A stretch of 64,000 bases of DNA from the NCBI GenBank assembly GCA_034769895.1, contig CM068367.1, forward strand, positions 351,107,111 through 351,171,110, written 5' to 3'. Shown in pieces: positions 24,638-35,600 of this stretch. The notes beneath the pieces are model-generated. The model was not told the origin of the DNA and did not search any database. It saw nothing but the letters and a program-made list of their open reading frames with translations. The stretch's first letter is position 1; the number at the start of each line of letters is the position of its first letter. This stretch comes from Magicicada septendecula. Taxonomy: Eukaryota > Arthropoda > Insecta > Hemiptera > Cicadidae. A program made the position numbers and the translations under genes.

Positions 24638-24961
24638 GCAAAATTATAATATTCATGATATCAAACATAGTTTAATGTGAACGATGAAGCTGCTTTTGAA
24701 CAATTAGCTCTGCAATATTGGGTATAATGACTGATAATTTAAATATTAACTCACTCTCGACATCAAGTTTATTTCGTAACTTTGACTTCAAGTACGTGAG
24801 CAAAATTATAATATTCATGATATCAAACATAGTTTAATGTGAACGATGAAGCTGCTTTTGAACAATTAGCTCTGCAATATTGGGTATAATGACTGATAAT
24901 TTAAATATTTACTCACTCTCGACATCAAGTTTATTTCGTAACTTTGACTTCAAGTACGTGA
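24638..24961. repeat. 162-bp tandem duplication inside the hAT element
   Basis: Units 24638-24799 and 24800-24961 are almost identical, each starting gcaaaattataatattcatg and ending ttgacttcaagtacgtga. One visible difference is taaatatt then aactc versus tactc, and it creates a stop on the minus strand in one copy. The unit covers the last codons of the transposase. Confidence 0.93.
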
Positions 24962-25180
24962 GCATGGAGAATGCGGTTTCACACAAATAAGTAGAGGGAA
25001 ACACAGTTAAACGCTTTAAAGCTTTTTTTCCGAGTTCAGGATAGTCAGAGATTACATATAACCAGAAGTCAGTTAGCTGTAACTGCAAAAACTGTAATTT
25101 TAATTAACTGTCAGTTGAAAGTTCTGCCAATGAATCTTCTTTTTGTAGTTTAAGAGAAAGGTCTAGTCAGTTCGGCTGAC
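24640..25180 (-). pseudogene. hAT transposase C-terminal remnant
   Basis: The minus strand reads Glu-Asp-Ser-Leu-Ala-Glu-Leu-Ser, then Leu-Thr-Asp-Phe-Trp-Leu-Tyr-Val, Tyr-Pro-Glu-Leu-Gly-Lys-Lys-Ala, Phe-Pro-Ser-Thr-Tyr-Leu-Cys-Glu-Thr-Ala-Phe-Ser, and Lys-Leu-Arg-Asn-Lys-Leu-Asp-Val-Glu-Ser-Glu. Because of the 162-bp duplication the last part appears twice. One copy stops early (TAA after Glu-Ser-Glu) and the other continues to a His-Arg-Ser-His end. These are the FPxTYLCExxFS and KxRNxL blocks of the C-terminal dimerisation region of SCAND3/ZBED5-like hAT transposases. An in-frame TAA also lies upstream. Catalytic and zinc-finger regions are missing. Confidence 0.8.
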
Positions 25181-25448
25181 AAACAGATCTGCTACACATG
25201 GTTTAAAGACATGATTAAAGCCATTAGTTTGAAGTTACTTTTACAATTACAATTAGTTTGAACGAAAAAAAAAACTGGAATCTTCTACTAATTGTTTTAA
25301 GATTCTAAAATTTAGATTTTAGAGCACAAACATCGGAGAAAATTACAGTATAATTTTTTTTTCTTAAAAGTGTCTGCGGACCCCCTGAGACATTGCTGCG
25401 GACCCCCAAGGGTCCGAGGACCCCACTTTGGGAACCACTAGTGTAGAC

Positions 25449-26265
25449 TGTTGAGTATCAGCTGAGGTATGATACCAGCTAGAACGAAACGAAACTGTAC
25501 TCAATCTGCTAGCCATCAACAGCTTCAAGGTCAAGCTTCCGTGTATGCTTATCGGAATATGCTTAGTTTTTCTGACATGTCAAATCCGCCAGTTACCGTG
25601 TATTTATTGCGCCTGTAACGTGTCGTTGTTTCAATCTGGTAGTAAAGTCCGTGCGGTAACTGAAGCAGTAGCAGCGGCAAAATACGCGTATGCAAAACTA
25701 TGCCAAAATTCTTTGTGTGCCTTAAGGCTTCCACGCAGTCTATAGAGCAACCGATAATTAAAATCTGAGCATAAAATCATTTTGTATGTTATTTATACGA
25801 GTTTCATACTGGTGGATACAAGCACTGGACACGGAGTTGTGCTCAGACGTAACAATAAATGCTGCGCCATTTGTTTACCAATCACACGAGCAGTAAACGA
25901 CTGTTATAAAACCCATAATTTTCCTAGATAACATTTCTACAGCTGAACGGTTATTTCAAACCGCAGTGGAAGGTCAGAACCGGTAGTGCTGTTTAATGAG
26001 ACCTGTCATTGAATACAGTAATGGGGGACTCCGTTATTACCGGCATTAATAAGTTCTTCCAGTGCCAACAATAGAGATCTGAACGTTTAAAACTGACATT
26101 GCTATAAACTTCCGTGATAAAGCTATAAAAGCATTCATGCATAAAAGCATATAACGCTATGACACAACATAGGTCGGACAGGAAAAGCATGCGTTCTGTT
26201 GCTGTTATCTAAGTGCACCGCCTTACATATAGTAATAATAATAATAATAAATGGTGTTTATGTGT
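25449..26265. other. Unannotated DNA with a short (TAA)n
   Basis: An interrupted (TAA)n of about 21 bp lies near 26229. Overlapping frames at 25.5-25.7 kb are not recognisable. Confidence 0.4.
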
Positions 26266-26388
26266 CAAAGCATGGGCGTATGCAGAGTTTCTGATTCGGG
26301 GTGGTTTCAACAAAAAGCTGGGGGGGGGGGATAAATATTATGGTTACCCATTTCCTAAGAACGTCTGGTCACACAGATTTTTTTTTAA
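26266..26388 (+). mobile_element. Possible truncated hAT-like end
   Basis: The sequence catgggcgtatgcagag followed by a run of G at 26320-26330 resembles the left end and G-run of the element at 20133. The right terminus is missing and the LINE tail begins where it would continue. This is a weak call. Confidence 0.25.
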
Positions 26389-26959
26389 CCGGGGGTCCTA
26401 CAGTCTATGCCGAATCCCGCATTTCTATCGACATTTCTCTCTATCCCTCCAGTCATCATCTTCAGTAGCTTTCTTTGGTCATCACTTCTCCTCCATCCTC
26501 ATTACGTGACCATACCATAGCAACTGTCTGGATTCTATTCTTTCTGCTGTTGTAAATACGCGCCCTGTTTTCCTTCTTATATCTTCGTTTCTAACATGTT
26601 GCATTCTACATATATTACACGCTCTTCTTAAGAAGTCCATTTCCACAGTTTCTATCATCTTTTTCTCTTTAACTGAAAGTTGCCAGCATTTGCACCCATA
26701 AGTTAAAATGGGCTCCACAATAGTTGTGTAGATTGTCAGTTTAGTTTGAAATTTCACTTTGTTCGACCAAAGTAACGGGTTTAGCAAACGAATAGTGTTT
26801 TTCCCTGTTATATCGTATTTTTGATGTCATTTTTTGTTGTTCTATCTTCTGAAATAATGCTTCCAAAATATTTGAATTCGCTACACTTTCCGATTCTATG
26901 GATTTGCAGATCTGGGTCTTCTGCTTGTATGTCTCCTATTTTCAGACATTCTGTTTTAG
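26389..26959 (-). pseudogene. LINE tail (RTE-like family), copy 1
   Basis: The 101-codon frame 26482-26787 reads Asn-Pro-Leu-Leu-Trp, Ile-Val-Glu-Pro-Ile-Leu-Thr-Tyr-Gly, Glu-Met-Asp-Phe-Leu-Arg-Arg-Ala-Cys, and Leu-Leu-Trp-Tyr-Gly-His-Val-Met-Arg-Met. This is the C-terminal part of a non-LTR retrotransposon polyprotein. The nucleotide sequence matches the copy at 48108-49195 from cctacagtctatgccg to ttctgttttag, with an internal deletion of about 90 bp near 26470. The copy is 5'-truncated at about 26959, as is usual for LINEs. RTE is my best clade guess. Confidence 0.85.
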
Positions 26960-28470
26960 AATTAATTTTTACTGCTTATTATAAATGTATTAATTGAGCT
27001 TCTTCTACCTCCAAGCATTAGGGCAGCGCTCCCTGGGCGTGGACACGTCACGATCCACTACCGTCAGAGAGAAGTGAACCATCTAATAACCACGTGCGGC
27101 GAAGAGGGAGTTTTGTGTTTGTGTGGTGTAACTAGCCCAGGACCTGCTGAATAGGACCGTTGTATTACTTGCCCACAATGATAAGGGCAATACGTCAGTT
27201 AATCCTGCTTTAGAATTATAAAAGAATTACACAATATTGCGGATTCTTAGAGTTTCTGGGGGCTCTGACTCCTGCAACCCTTTCTGCTTTCGCTCATGGC
27301 TCAAAGTTTTGCAATTCCGTAATGATTATTAAAAAAAAAGAAAAAAGTTGTGACAAATTTTTTCATACATGGTGATTCTGAATTAATAATAATAACCAAG
27401 TTAAAAACTAAAACTCTATTGACATTTTATTTACATGACAAGAAAATTGTAATGAAATTTCAATTATGTGAAAAGGAAATAGAAAGTATAAATTTTAATG
27501 ACATAGAAGTATGGATTTAATAAAGATAAAGTAATAAAGAAAATAATTTGAATATTATAATTGTCTGAAGCGTTATCAGACAAAACACTGTAACAACCAA
27601 AAATTTAAAAATTTTAGTATGACTGAAAAGACGTTACATTCAGCATGACACACCTACTCAGGCCTCGAGCAATAAATAAAGAACTGTGTGTCGAAGTGTC
27701 AAGTGAACGTTTACTTCAGACAATGCAAGTACGTTTCACATAGTTGTACAATAGGGAACAAGGTTGGCCGTGACAGACTCGACTAAAACACGAGATTTAC
27801 AGCCTGCAAATGTAAGATAATGGAAACTGTGTCAAGTACCAATTTAGAGGAGAACTGTGACGGACACACTGCCGGTTATTTTGAAAAGTACCAGTAAGAA
27901 TAAAAGGGTGTAAGTCACACAATAGTATATACCCTATACGAGGACGGACATCGATACCTAAAATAATAGAATAGAACTTGTAAACAGCAGGGGAACGACT
28001 TACTGGCGACAACGGATATTTACGACAGGCAGAAGGTGTGCCGTTTTGGAAACGACGTCACGCTGCGCCAGGATAGCGTTCAGGAAATGGGGTCGTGCAC
28101 AGCGAACAATAACAAGATACGACACATTGTTTGCGTGAGAACTGCAGCGAGACCCGGAGTACGCTTAGACAATAGCATGATAGACGAGCATGAAATTGCT
28201 CCTGTTCTAGGAAAAGAGTACGGAGGCTTTCGACGCGAACCCGTGGGGAGACAGGATATCCAATCACAACCCAGCATCTACCCAGAGAACTGGTGGAGAG
28301 GACCGTCGCCAGCATAGCAACGGGAACGTCGAATGAGAAGTGAAGAACGACACTCTGGCTTAAGGGTAGGAGATCTTCTGTCCTATCATGTTCAACTTGA
28401 GGCGTGTTTTCCAGAAGGGTGCATTGTGGTACACGATGTTTGATAAAAACCGTTTGCAGAGCACGCGGGA
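26960..28470. other. Unannotated DNA with two GC-richer patches
   Basis: A GC-richer patch at about 27010-27180 looks like a scrap of repeat, unassigned. At 27655-28320 there is a stretch with an AATAAATAAA near 27670, actggcgacaacgg at about 28000, and open frames on both strands at 28036-28317. This might be the edge of an LTR element, but no second LTR copy is present in the window. Confidence 0.35.
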
Positions 28471-28573
28471 GGACAGTCTTTCATAAATTTTTACTCATAT
28501 ACTTTGAGCAGTCAGTCAGTCAGTTGGACAGTCTTTCATAATTTTTCACTCAAATACTTTCAACAGTCGGTCG
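28471..28573 (+). repeat. 55-bp tandem duplication
   Basis: ggacagtctttcataa begins at 28471 and again at 28526. Both are followed by ttttactcatatacttt or tttcactcaaatacttt and a cagtcagtcagtc/cagtcggtcg end. Confidence 0.85.
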
Positions 28574-30454
28574 TCAAAGTTCGATTAACATACGGACGGC
28601 AGTGGGACTTTGAAACTTTGCCACGCGACATGTAACTAAGAGACTTAGACATTTCAATATTGGCGCGTATCCGGTAATAGTGTACTTTCAGTGTCTAAAA
28701 ACATGCGGCATACGCCAGTGCTTAACAATTATAGAATTCTTTATTATACTCTAATTCAGAGTTAAACTAACCAGTCACACTTACATCAATAATCGACGCG
28801 TAGAACTATCGTTGATGTAATACCGGACGGCGAAATCATAACATTATACAGTGCTGCGGAGCGATACAATATCATGTGGAACAATTACACCGCGGCATCA
28901 AAACACTAACAGTAATGAACATACCAAACGTTGAACAATAGACAGACATATATATATATATATACACCATAGTTAACGATGAACTTATCTTCACGACACA
29001 TAATTTCATGACTCGAACAATCACAGCAGAATCAACAGAATACGCACACACAGCGCGAGTGAATCTGTTTCGCGTGTGTTAAGTGTCAGTGACAGCACAG
29101 CTTCCCACACTTGATCCAGCAGAGAGGAGTTACGCCGATGGAAATATCGGATAATTCATCTAAACAAGTAATCTTTATGCTATTCTTATCATAAGAAACT
29201 CTACTGTCTTGTCTCTTTTTCAAGAAACACCCCTTGAGCATTTAATTTAAACATGATAAACATAATTAACGCCATCCATTTGAGGCATACGATGAACGCA
29301 TTAGTATAGGATTTATTGTTTGAATATTTGTGTTTCTATATATCGATTACATTATATATGTATGTGTATGTTTTTCAGCAAACAACGTATTGGATTTACC
29401 TTGTAATTTGATGTATAAACATGTGTTCTTTTCATGAGTTTATGAATGTATGTATTTACAGGGAATCATCCATATTTTATATATTGAATTTAATGAATGA
29501 TATAATGTTAATAAATAAGTGTTTATTTTATCCATATGCGTTCATCATTGTCAAATTACCTCAGAACGAGAAAGTAATGGCATTTGAGTGATTTATGGTA
29601 GTTTATTTTATTTTATTTATTAATGCAACAACTAGAGTCTCCATGCAATAGTTATGCTAACGTAAAGTAATTAACGTGTTATTTATTGATTACACGAGCT
29701 CATTATGCAAATTAATATATTCAATAATTACTTAATCACAGATTAATTAATCCATTATTGTTAGCATAATTGCTTAATGACTGCCCAACACGTGGCAAGT
29801 GTAGTATTTGGCTCTCAAAGAACGTAGGGCTCGGCAATCACAGATTAGTTAATTCAGTAGCGTAATAGCATAACACCCCACAGTGTTGTAACACAGATGA
29901 AATCTTGAAGAACTTGTCGGGCAAGACGAAAATAGCAAAAATGTTCAAATCTGCGCTTGTGATACTCACCTATAATAAAGAAATCTGTGAAACTGAAATA
30001 CGTCAGCAGTAGAATGATAAGTGTAAATAAATTACATTAGTCTAGTGATAGAAGTCGACGAGAACTTACTTAGTTGAATTACAAACAAAAATCTTCACAG
30101 TATGTGACAAAGAAATAATGAAAGAATTAAAATCGTAATTGAGAAAAGAAGCTTGCATCACGTTTGGAGATAAAAGCTCTACGCAGCATTCTAAAAATTA
30201 AAAAAGAAGACTACACAAGGTGAAACTCAATGATTCAGTGAGACTATCTATTTGCCTAAAGGGTAGATAAATGCAAAGAAAATGGATAGTGAAATCGATA
30301 AAAAACTGAACGTGAAAGTATGTTTTGATTTGTGTATGACTTCTTATTGTAAGTTAACAAGTAATTCGTTTATGCGGATTTTACACTACGACGTTATTGG
30401 TTAGAAATATAGTGAAAAACGTGCATTATAATGGCTGATTCCCTGACTGAGAAC
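28574..30454. other. Unannotated DNA
   Basis: A short (AT)n lies at 28951-28966. A loose inverted repeat pairs gcaatagttatgctaac (near 29644) with gttagcataattgc (near 29760). No gene was recognised. Confidence 0.4.
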
Positions 30455-30495
30455 GCCTATAGGCCATTGAAAGGACGCTTCAATGGCCTATAGGC
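30455..30495. repeat. 17-bp perfect inverted repeat (hairpin)
   Basis: The arms gcctataggccattgaa (30455-30471) and ttcaatggcctataggc (30479-30495) are perfect mirrors with a 7-base loop aggacgc. Confidence 0.9.
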
Positions 30496-30838
30496 AGACA
30501 TGGCACCAACTTATCGCTTTTATGAGTCTTCTCCCACCACGTGTGCGGAACTCGACTTTCTTAAATCGGTACATTCTGTCATCGGGAAGTAAGTTACAGG
30601 AACCGTACAAGTCGCAAGGCGAGACTGCAAATACAAATTAGGATGGCGGCTCAGCACCAGGAAATGTCGCTTACTCACCTTACGAAAAAGATCATTTGTC
30701 TGCGAATATCAGTAGGCAGTAACATTAGTATCATTGTTTTCTTAAATACTTTGATGATTTCCGATTAATAGGCTACAATGTAGGTCAATAATGCAGAAAA
30801 GTTATATGAACGTCTACATGTTTAAACTCGTATATTTT
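30496..30838. other. Unannotated DNA
   Basis: Nothing was recognised. Confidence 0.4.
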
Positions 30839-30966
<128 letters not shown>

Positions 30967-31234
30967 GCGCTACAAAACAATCCAGACAATTTGTATGTGA
31001 ACAGAAAATTACACTGTCCTCACAAAGAAAATATCAATTTTACAGTGTGATAATTTATGGTTCATTAACAAGAAAAGTTATAGTTAGGTTGGGCTACAGC
31101 TTAATCCAACACTTAAAAAACGTACTGAACTTTTAAACAACATAAATGATGTAAGACAGGAATTCGACTTTAAGTAACGAAAGGAAATGAAGCTTTAAAT
31201 GTCTTATATAAACCTTTTAAATCGAAAACTATAG

Positions 31235-31690
31235 ATAAGAATAAAAAAAAAGAATGTATAAGACACTCGTATGATCAATTGTTACGTATGGTTACGAAGC
31301 GTAGACACTCGTAAAGAAAACAGGAGAAATGCTGGCCAGTGTTTTACGGAATATTTTACATGGAGCTACAAGAGAAGAAGATAGATGGCGTATCAGACAT
31401 AAGCCAAAACAACTATATAAAGACAGGAACTTAGATCACTCAAAATGTAATGATTTAAGTGAGCAGGACACGTATGAAGAACGACCAACTTTTAACGAAA
31501 AAGGTAGTAAAGAGGCGACTGATAGCAAAGTAGGGAGCCCTTGAACTCGCTGATGAGATAAAATACGTATGGACACTCAAGAATTAACGTATGTGCTCAA
31601 ACTGGCAAGCCACAACTAGGGACCTGTCTCGGTGGAAGCAAAAACTAAGTAAAATCACGCGAAGAAGAAGTCAATTGAAAAGGAACATTG
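31235..31690 (+). pseudogene. LINE polyprotein tail, broken
   Basis: The plus strand reads Val-Tyr-Lys-Thr-Leu-Val, Ser-Ile-Val-Thr-Tyr-Gly-Tyr-Glu-Ala, a stop, Thr-Leu-Val-Lys-Lys, then Leu-Arg-Asn-Ile-Leu-His-Gly-Ala and Arg-Glu-Glu-Asp-Arg-Trp-Arg-Ile-Arg-His, then Gln-Leu-Tyr-Lys-Asp. It parallels the LINE block TYGCEAWTLTKK, LRKIxG, REEDxWRIRxNxELYxLYKD. A later piece resembles the final WxxxxxDxxRW region. In-frame stops and a frameshift show it is dead. A short perfect hairpin (11-bp arms, agtgtagacaa/ttgtctacact) lies just beyond, at 31697-31724. Confidence 0.72.
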
Positions 31691-34107
31691 AAAAGAAGTG
31701 TAGACAAGGAACATTGTCTACACTGTTTGTTGGGTAAATTTACTTTAGATACACTTGCATACTTTGGACAATGTACCAGAAATATTAACAAAACAAAAAA
31801 AAACATTGAAGGAAACAATTACAAAGCTATGCAAGCTACGAAATAGCAGAATATTAGAACTACATCTTCCTATGTGAACACACTGTACATTTCAGAAACA
31901 TAAAAATAAATATTTTTGGTTTCTTCAGGCAGGATTTTTGTGTTCCATTAATTTTCTCTCCCTTTACATTTTCATGCAGTTAACTCAAGAAAAAAGGTTT
32001 AAAAATAAGCATGTAACCAAAGTGTGGAAGTAAAACTCCTGGCAGGGTTGTATACTTTTTGTGTGCTTTTTAATTTTATAAGCAGTAAGCGTGCGCTTTG
32101 CATCTTGTATATAAAAGCTTTGAACACTAGAAACAATATTGAGTGTTGCGTACATTTTTGATACTGTTAAACGATCGGTACAAACATTTACTCAGGGTGA
32201 AGCCACTTGAGACAAAATCAGAACTATTTTAAATGTTCATTATTTTGGAAGGGACTTCTCCACCTCAAGTTTATTAATTAAGGCATTACAACAACATGTA
32301 AACAGTTTGGGAATTTTGACCAGACAACACAAAAGAAAAATGTCATAATAACACCAAACGTGAGTTTATAGGTGCATACGATGAAAATAGTATATGGAGT
32401 ACCGTGTGGAAGGGAGAGTAAAAGCGATTAATTGCATGCTGTAATCAATACAAAACCAATACAAAATATTAGGTCTATAGGTAAAGTACTGATGGAAAAG
32501 GAGGCCAGTAGCAATGTCCATAAAATGCCAGAAATTAAGGCGGAGGAAAACGCTGGACGAAAGACTGTTGGCAACCAATCTTTGGATACGTCTTATTTCT
32601 CAGACGTTTAGAAGAAGATTTAGTGTAAACGTATGGTTTACACTAAGCAGTTAGAATAAGACAAAAAATTATTGAAGAGAGAATTGGGAGAAAAGTAAAA
32701 TGAGGAAGGGAAAACAAGAAAAAGCGACGTAAGAGTTTAATTATGAAGGAAAAAGACTCAATTATGTCGTTTTCAATCACTATGTCGAACTCGGAAAATC
32801 TGAAAGACATGTTAGAAATAACAGTTCGTACCAAATATTTTATAAATAGTCGTGTGTCAGTTTTGTTGCAATAAATATAACTCGTTGCCGATTTAAATGA
32901 ATATCGAGATAAATTTGTTTTTTAACAAATACGACTGCGTGGGAATAAGATTACCTGTAAGTTATAAATAATAAAGATTGCATGTCATAGGACACTAAGG
33001 AATGAAATATGTTTTGTGTAAGCTGATGTTGTTGCCTTATAGACATGAGCCACATTCAACATACTTACGCCCACATTCAAACGGTAAGAAACGTAATTGC
33101 ATGGTGCTTCGTATGGTTCACATGTTTTATGTTTATCGTTCGTAACTCCGCGGTTCTGTTGAGCACGGATTATCGTGTGTGAAGGGAAGAGGTCAACGGT
33201 GTTGGATAATAAGACATTATCTGGATGGGATGAGCACTCCCCTTCCGATGACATGCATTTGTGTTACGTCAGTATAACTATGTTTACGTTAAAAGCGATT
33301 TTCCCATCCCATGTGTGAAAAGGTTTGCCTTTTAGAACAAACTGTAGTGGTAAAGTGCATTTCACGAAGACATCACTTACGAAGTTCTCGCACGTGTGCT
33401 GGCGATAAACTTTGTTTTAAGCTGTTTTGCTAAAGGAAAGTATCATTTATGTATACAAATAATACTCCAATCTTAAGGTATAATTAAGGAAGAATTAGAG
33501 TACAATAAGGTAGAAATTATAATAATCTATAGAAGAGACGCATGTGTGCCTCGCACGTTCGATCGATTTGCTTTTACAATTAATTCAAGGTTATTGGTTA
33601 ATATACATATGATCATACATATGACGAGGTTTTAAAACCACGCCAGTATCAGATTTATAGGCCTATCTGTACTTTGCCAGTCGTCTCTGCATGTCCCTAT
33701 AGTACGAGGGCAAAAATTGTCTCAGGTGTTTGCGTTAAGTTTATTTAGAGATTTGATACGAAAAACTGACAATTATCATATTACTATGATTTGTAATGTA
33801 CCAGAATGTAAAATTGCCGAAATACTAATTTTCGCTTAAAATGAATAATTTCATTTGATAAATATTTTGTAAATCAACATACGGAATAGCCTAAGTAGTA
33901 CACCTTAGACTTGTATGTGTATATCCTTTGATAAATTTTTATTTGTACCAATTAATATGTTATTATGAAAGGCTCGTTATACAAAAACGTTTTTTGTATA
34001 TGTTTACGTTGTGTCTTACCAAAGTCAGACTGCAATGTGATCCTGATTTAGACATACACAGAAATGGACACCAGCTCGATATTGTATTATTTCAGTGTAA
34101 GGTAAAA
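31691..34107. other. Unannotated DNA
   Basis: Small hairpins lie at 31697-31724 and 32620-32646 (ttagtgtaaac/gtttacactaa). No gene or large repeat was recognised. Frames of 60-90 codons at 32.4-33.3 kb are unremarkable. Confidence 0.4.
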
Positions 34108-34111
34108 TTAT

Positions 34112-34596
34112 TGTTACGACGGTCTACCTGATCGTCGTAGGTACAGTGGAAAACAAAATAAGTACAAGACACCAATTAAGTCACTAATCACCAGCTTTAA
34201 TTTTCACACTTAAACAGTTCGTAATTAACAACACTATCTCTTACAACAAATAAAATAAAAATTGTCCACACGCAATAAACAATGTCTACTAATAGAGTCT
34301 TGCACAATTATAAAACACATAACACAATAATTCTTCACTTTAACAAGCACTCAATCCACACTAGCGAAAGTCGCTCACGTAACTAACTGACAACCCGGCT
34401 GCTATGGCTTTATATAAGCCGCGCTGAGGCCCAGTAGAGCTTTCCCTCCTTAACTGCACGCCGCCGGCGGCTTAATGCGTAGTATCTCAAGTGTTCTTGA
34501 ACTCACTAGAATCACGTAGTTGACTGACGCAACAGCTGCCACACTGGACGAGGGAGTGGAGAATGTTCTGGATTGTTCGGTACGCTTCTCGTAACA
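34112..34596 (-). repeat. 3' LTR of the retrotransposon (full, 485 bp)
   Basis: The LTR is downstream in element orientation. The termini TGTTACGA...TCGTAACA are perfect 8-bp inverted repeats. A TATA-like tatataaag is present on the minus strand at about 34410. The LTR aligns with the 5' LTR over its first 32 and last 81 plus-strand positions. I count four differences by eye, all transitions. The middle 375 bp is present only in this copy. Confidence 0.92.
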
Positions 34597-35340
34597 CTGC
34601 TCCCTCCTTAAGCCTGTTCGCCCCGAACTGGCAAACTGTCTCTGAAGTAATACTTGGCCAGGCGATTTAGGTGAACGTCCTTGCGAAAGATAATTCTCCG
34701 GTTCTTCGAATTCAGTCTCGTGTGATCCGAACATCAAGTTCCCAGGAATACGTGTCTTCCGCTCAACCGCTAGTTTTGCTGGAATCACTCCCGTTGCGTC
34801 ATGTACTGATGACCTAAACACCACTGGCTGATCCAAGTCTGATTGTATCTCGTCAACAACCTCTTGCGTAACTTCATCTTCAGCATCATTTCCCCTGGGC
34901 GCTTCTATTAAGTCAGGAACAAACAAGAGGTTTTCCTTGACACCCATAGTTGGCTTTCCAGTCACTTCTTTTGCCGTTTCATGTATGTGTACTTCCTCTG
35001 CTAGTTCTTCTTCCATTTCCGTCTGGAATAGGAAAGGTTCCTCTTGACGAGATCTGTTGACTTCTTCTTCGGCCAATGCCACTTGCTTAATTGAATGGTT
35101 GGCAGACCCTGACATTTTAGCCATGAAAAGCTTTATCTTCTCTTGTCCAACCTTCAGGACGTTCTCTCTTAAGTCCACAACGAATCCGTAGGCCTTCATA
35201 ATGTCCGTGCCAAGAATCACTTCATCAACAATGTCTGCAACAAGCATTTGGTGGTTAAACTCGAGAAGACCCAGGCGTACACGTACGTCTATTTTCCTAA
35301 TACATTGACGGGGCTTCCAGTCACAGTCTGTATTGTTCAA
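34450..35340 (-). pseudogene. Protease C-terminal half fused to an integrase-like tail (296 codons)
   Basis: The frame opens within the aspartic protease. Residues 42-57 hold Ile-Leu-Gly-Thr-Asp-Ile-Met and Tyr-Gly, the conserved ILGxDxL-like second half of retroelement proteases. An acidic linker follows (about 80-170). Residues 176-206 then read Ser-Ser-Val-His-Asp-Ala-Thr-Gly, Pro-Ala-Lys-Leu, and Pro-Gly-Asn-Leu-Met-Phe-Gly. These resemble the HxxTGxxPAxLxxGRxxRxPxDLxFG end of Ty3/gypsy integrases. So everything between, namely RT, RNase H and the integrase core, is gone, yet the frame stays open across the junction. The last ~48 codons read through the polypurine tract into the LTR. The protease active-site part lies upstream in another frame (35391-35420) and reads Val-Asp-Thr-Asp where D-T/S-G is expected. 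Confidence 0.78.
34597..34612 (-). promoter_or_regulatory. Polypurine tract of the retrotransposon
   Basis: In element orientation cttaaggagggagcag lies immediately upstream of the 3' LTR start tgttacgag. A purine-rich tract in this position primes plus-strand DNA synthesis in LTR retroelements. It overlaps the end of the coding frame. Confidence 0.8.
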
Positions 35341-35558
35341 GAGCTAATTTGAGGCCGTCGGTTGCTGATTAAGTCAGGGCGTACAATAGACACTGTAGCG
35401 TCCGTGTCAACTGTAAACGATGTTCATTTACCTTCCGCAAATCCATTAACGATCAGGTTTCCACTAGTCCTATGTAGCGTGGAGACTATGTGCTGTTCTG
35501 GGCCTTTACTTCTCCAATTGGTGAGATCGCTCTCTTCTCTCGGTATTTTATTCTTCCA

Positions 35559-35600
35559 GCAGTCTACCAATAGATGACCACGTTTCCCACAGTTGTAACA
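35559..35600 (-). other. CCHC zinc knuckle of gag, out of frame with the capsid part
   Basis: The minus strand encodes Cys-Tyr-Asn-Cys-Gly-Lys-Arg-Gly-His-Leu-Leu-Val-Asp-Cys, an exact C-x2-C-x4-H-x4-C knuckle that binds genomic RNA in retroelement Gag. A TAA lies about 14 codons upstream in this frame, and a TGA lies downstream before the protease active-site codons. Confidence 0.9.

Larger units (their letters stand above)
24489..25440 (-). mobile_element. Non-autonomous hAT DNA transposon, 952 bp
   Basis: The left end cagtggttcccaaac and the right end tttgggaaccacta form inverted repeats. The perfect 8-bp flank gtgtagac occurs at 24481-24488 and 25441-25448. Ends of the form CAGTGGTTCCCAAAC are familiar from Charlie-like hAT elements. 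The repeated gcggaccccc words near both ends are subterminal repeats. Inside on the minus strand is the C-terminal part of a hAT transposase plus a tandem duplication of it. Confidence 0.9.

Noticed and set aside
28036-28317. Overlapping 93- and 85-codon frames on opposite strands
   Set aside because: There is no domain resemblance. Both-strand openness is a by-product of GC-richer sequence. Kept only as part of a low-interest LTR-edge idea.
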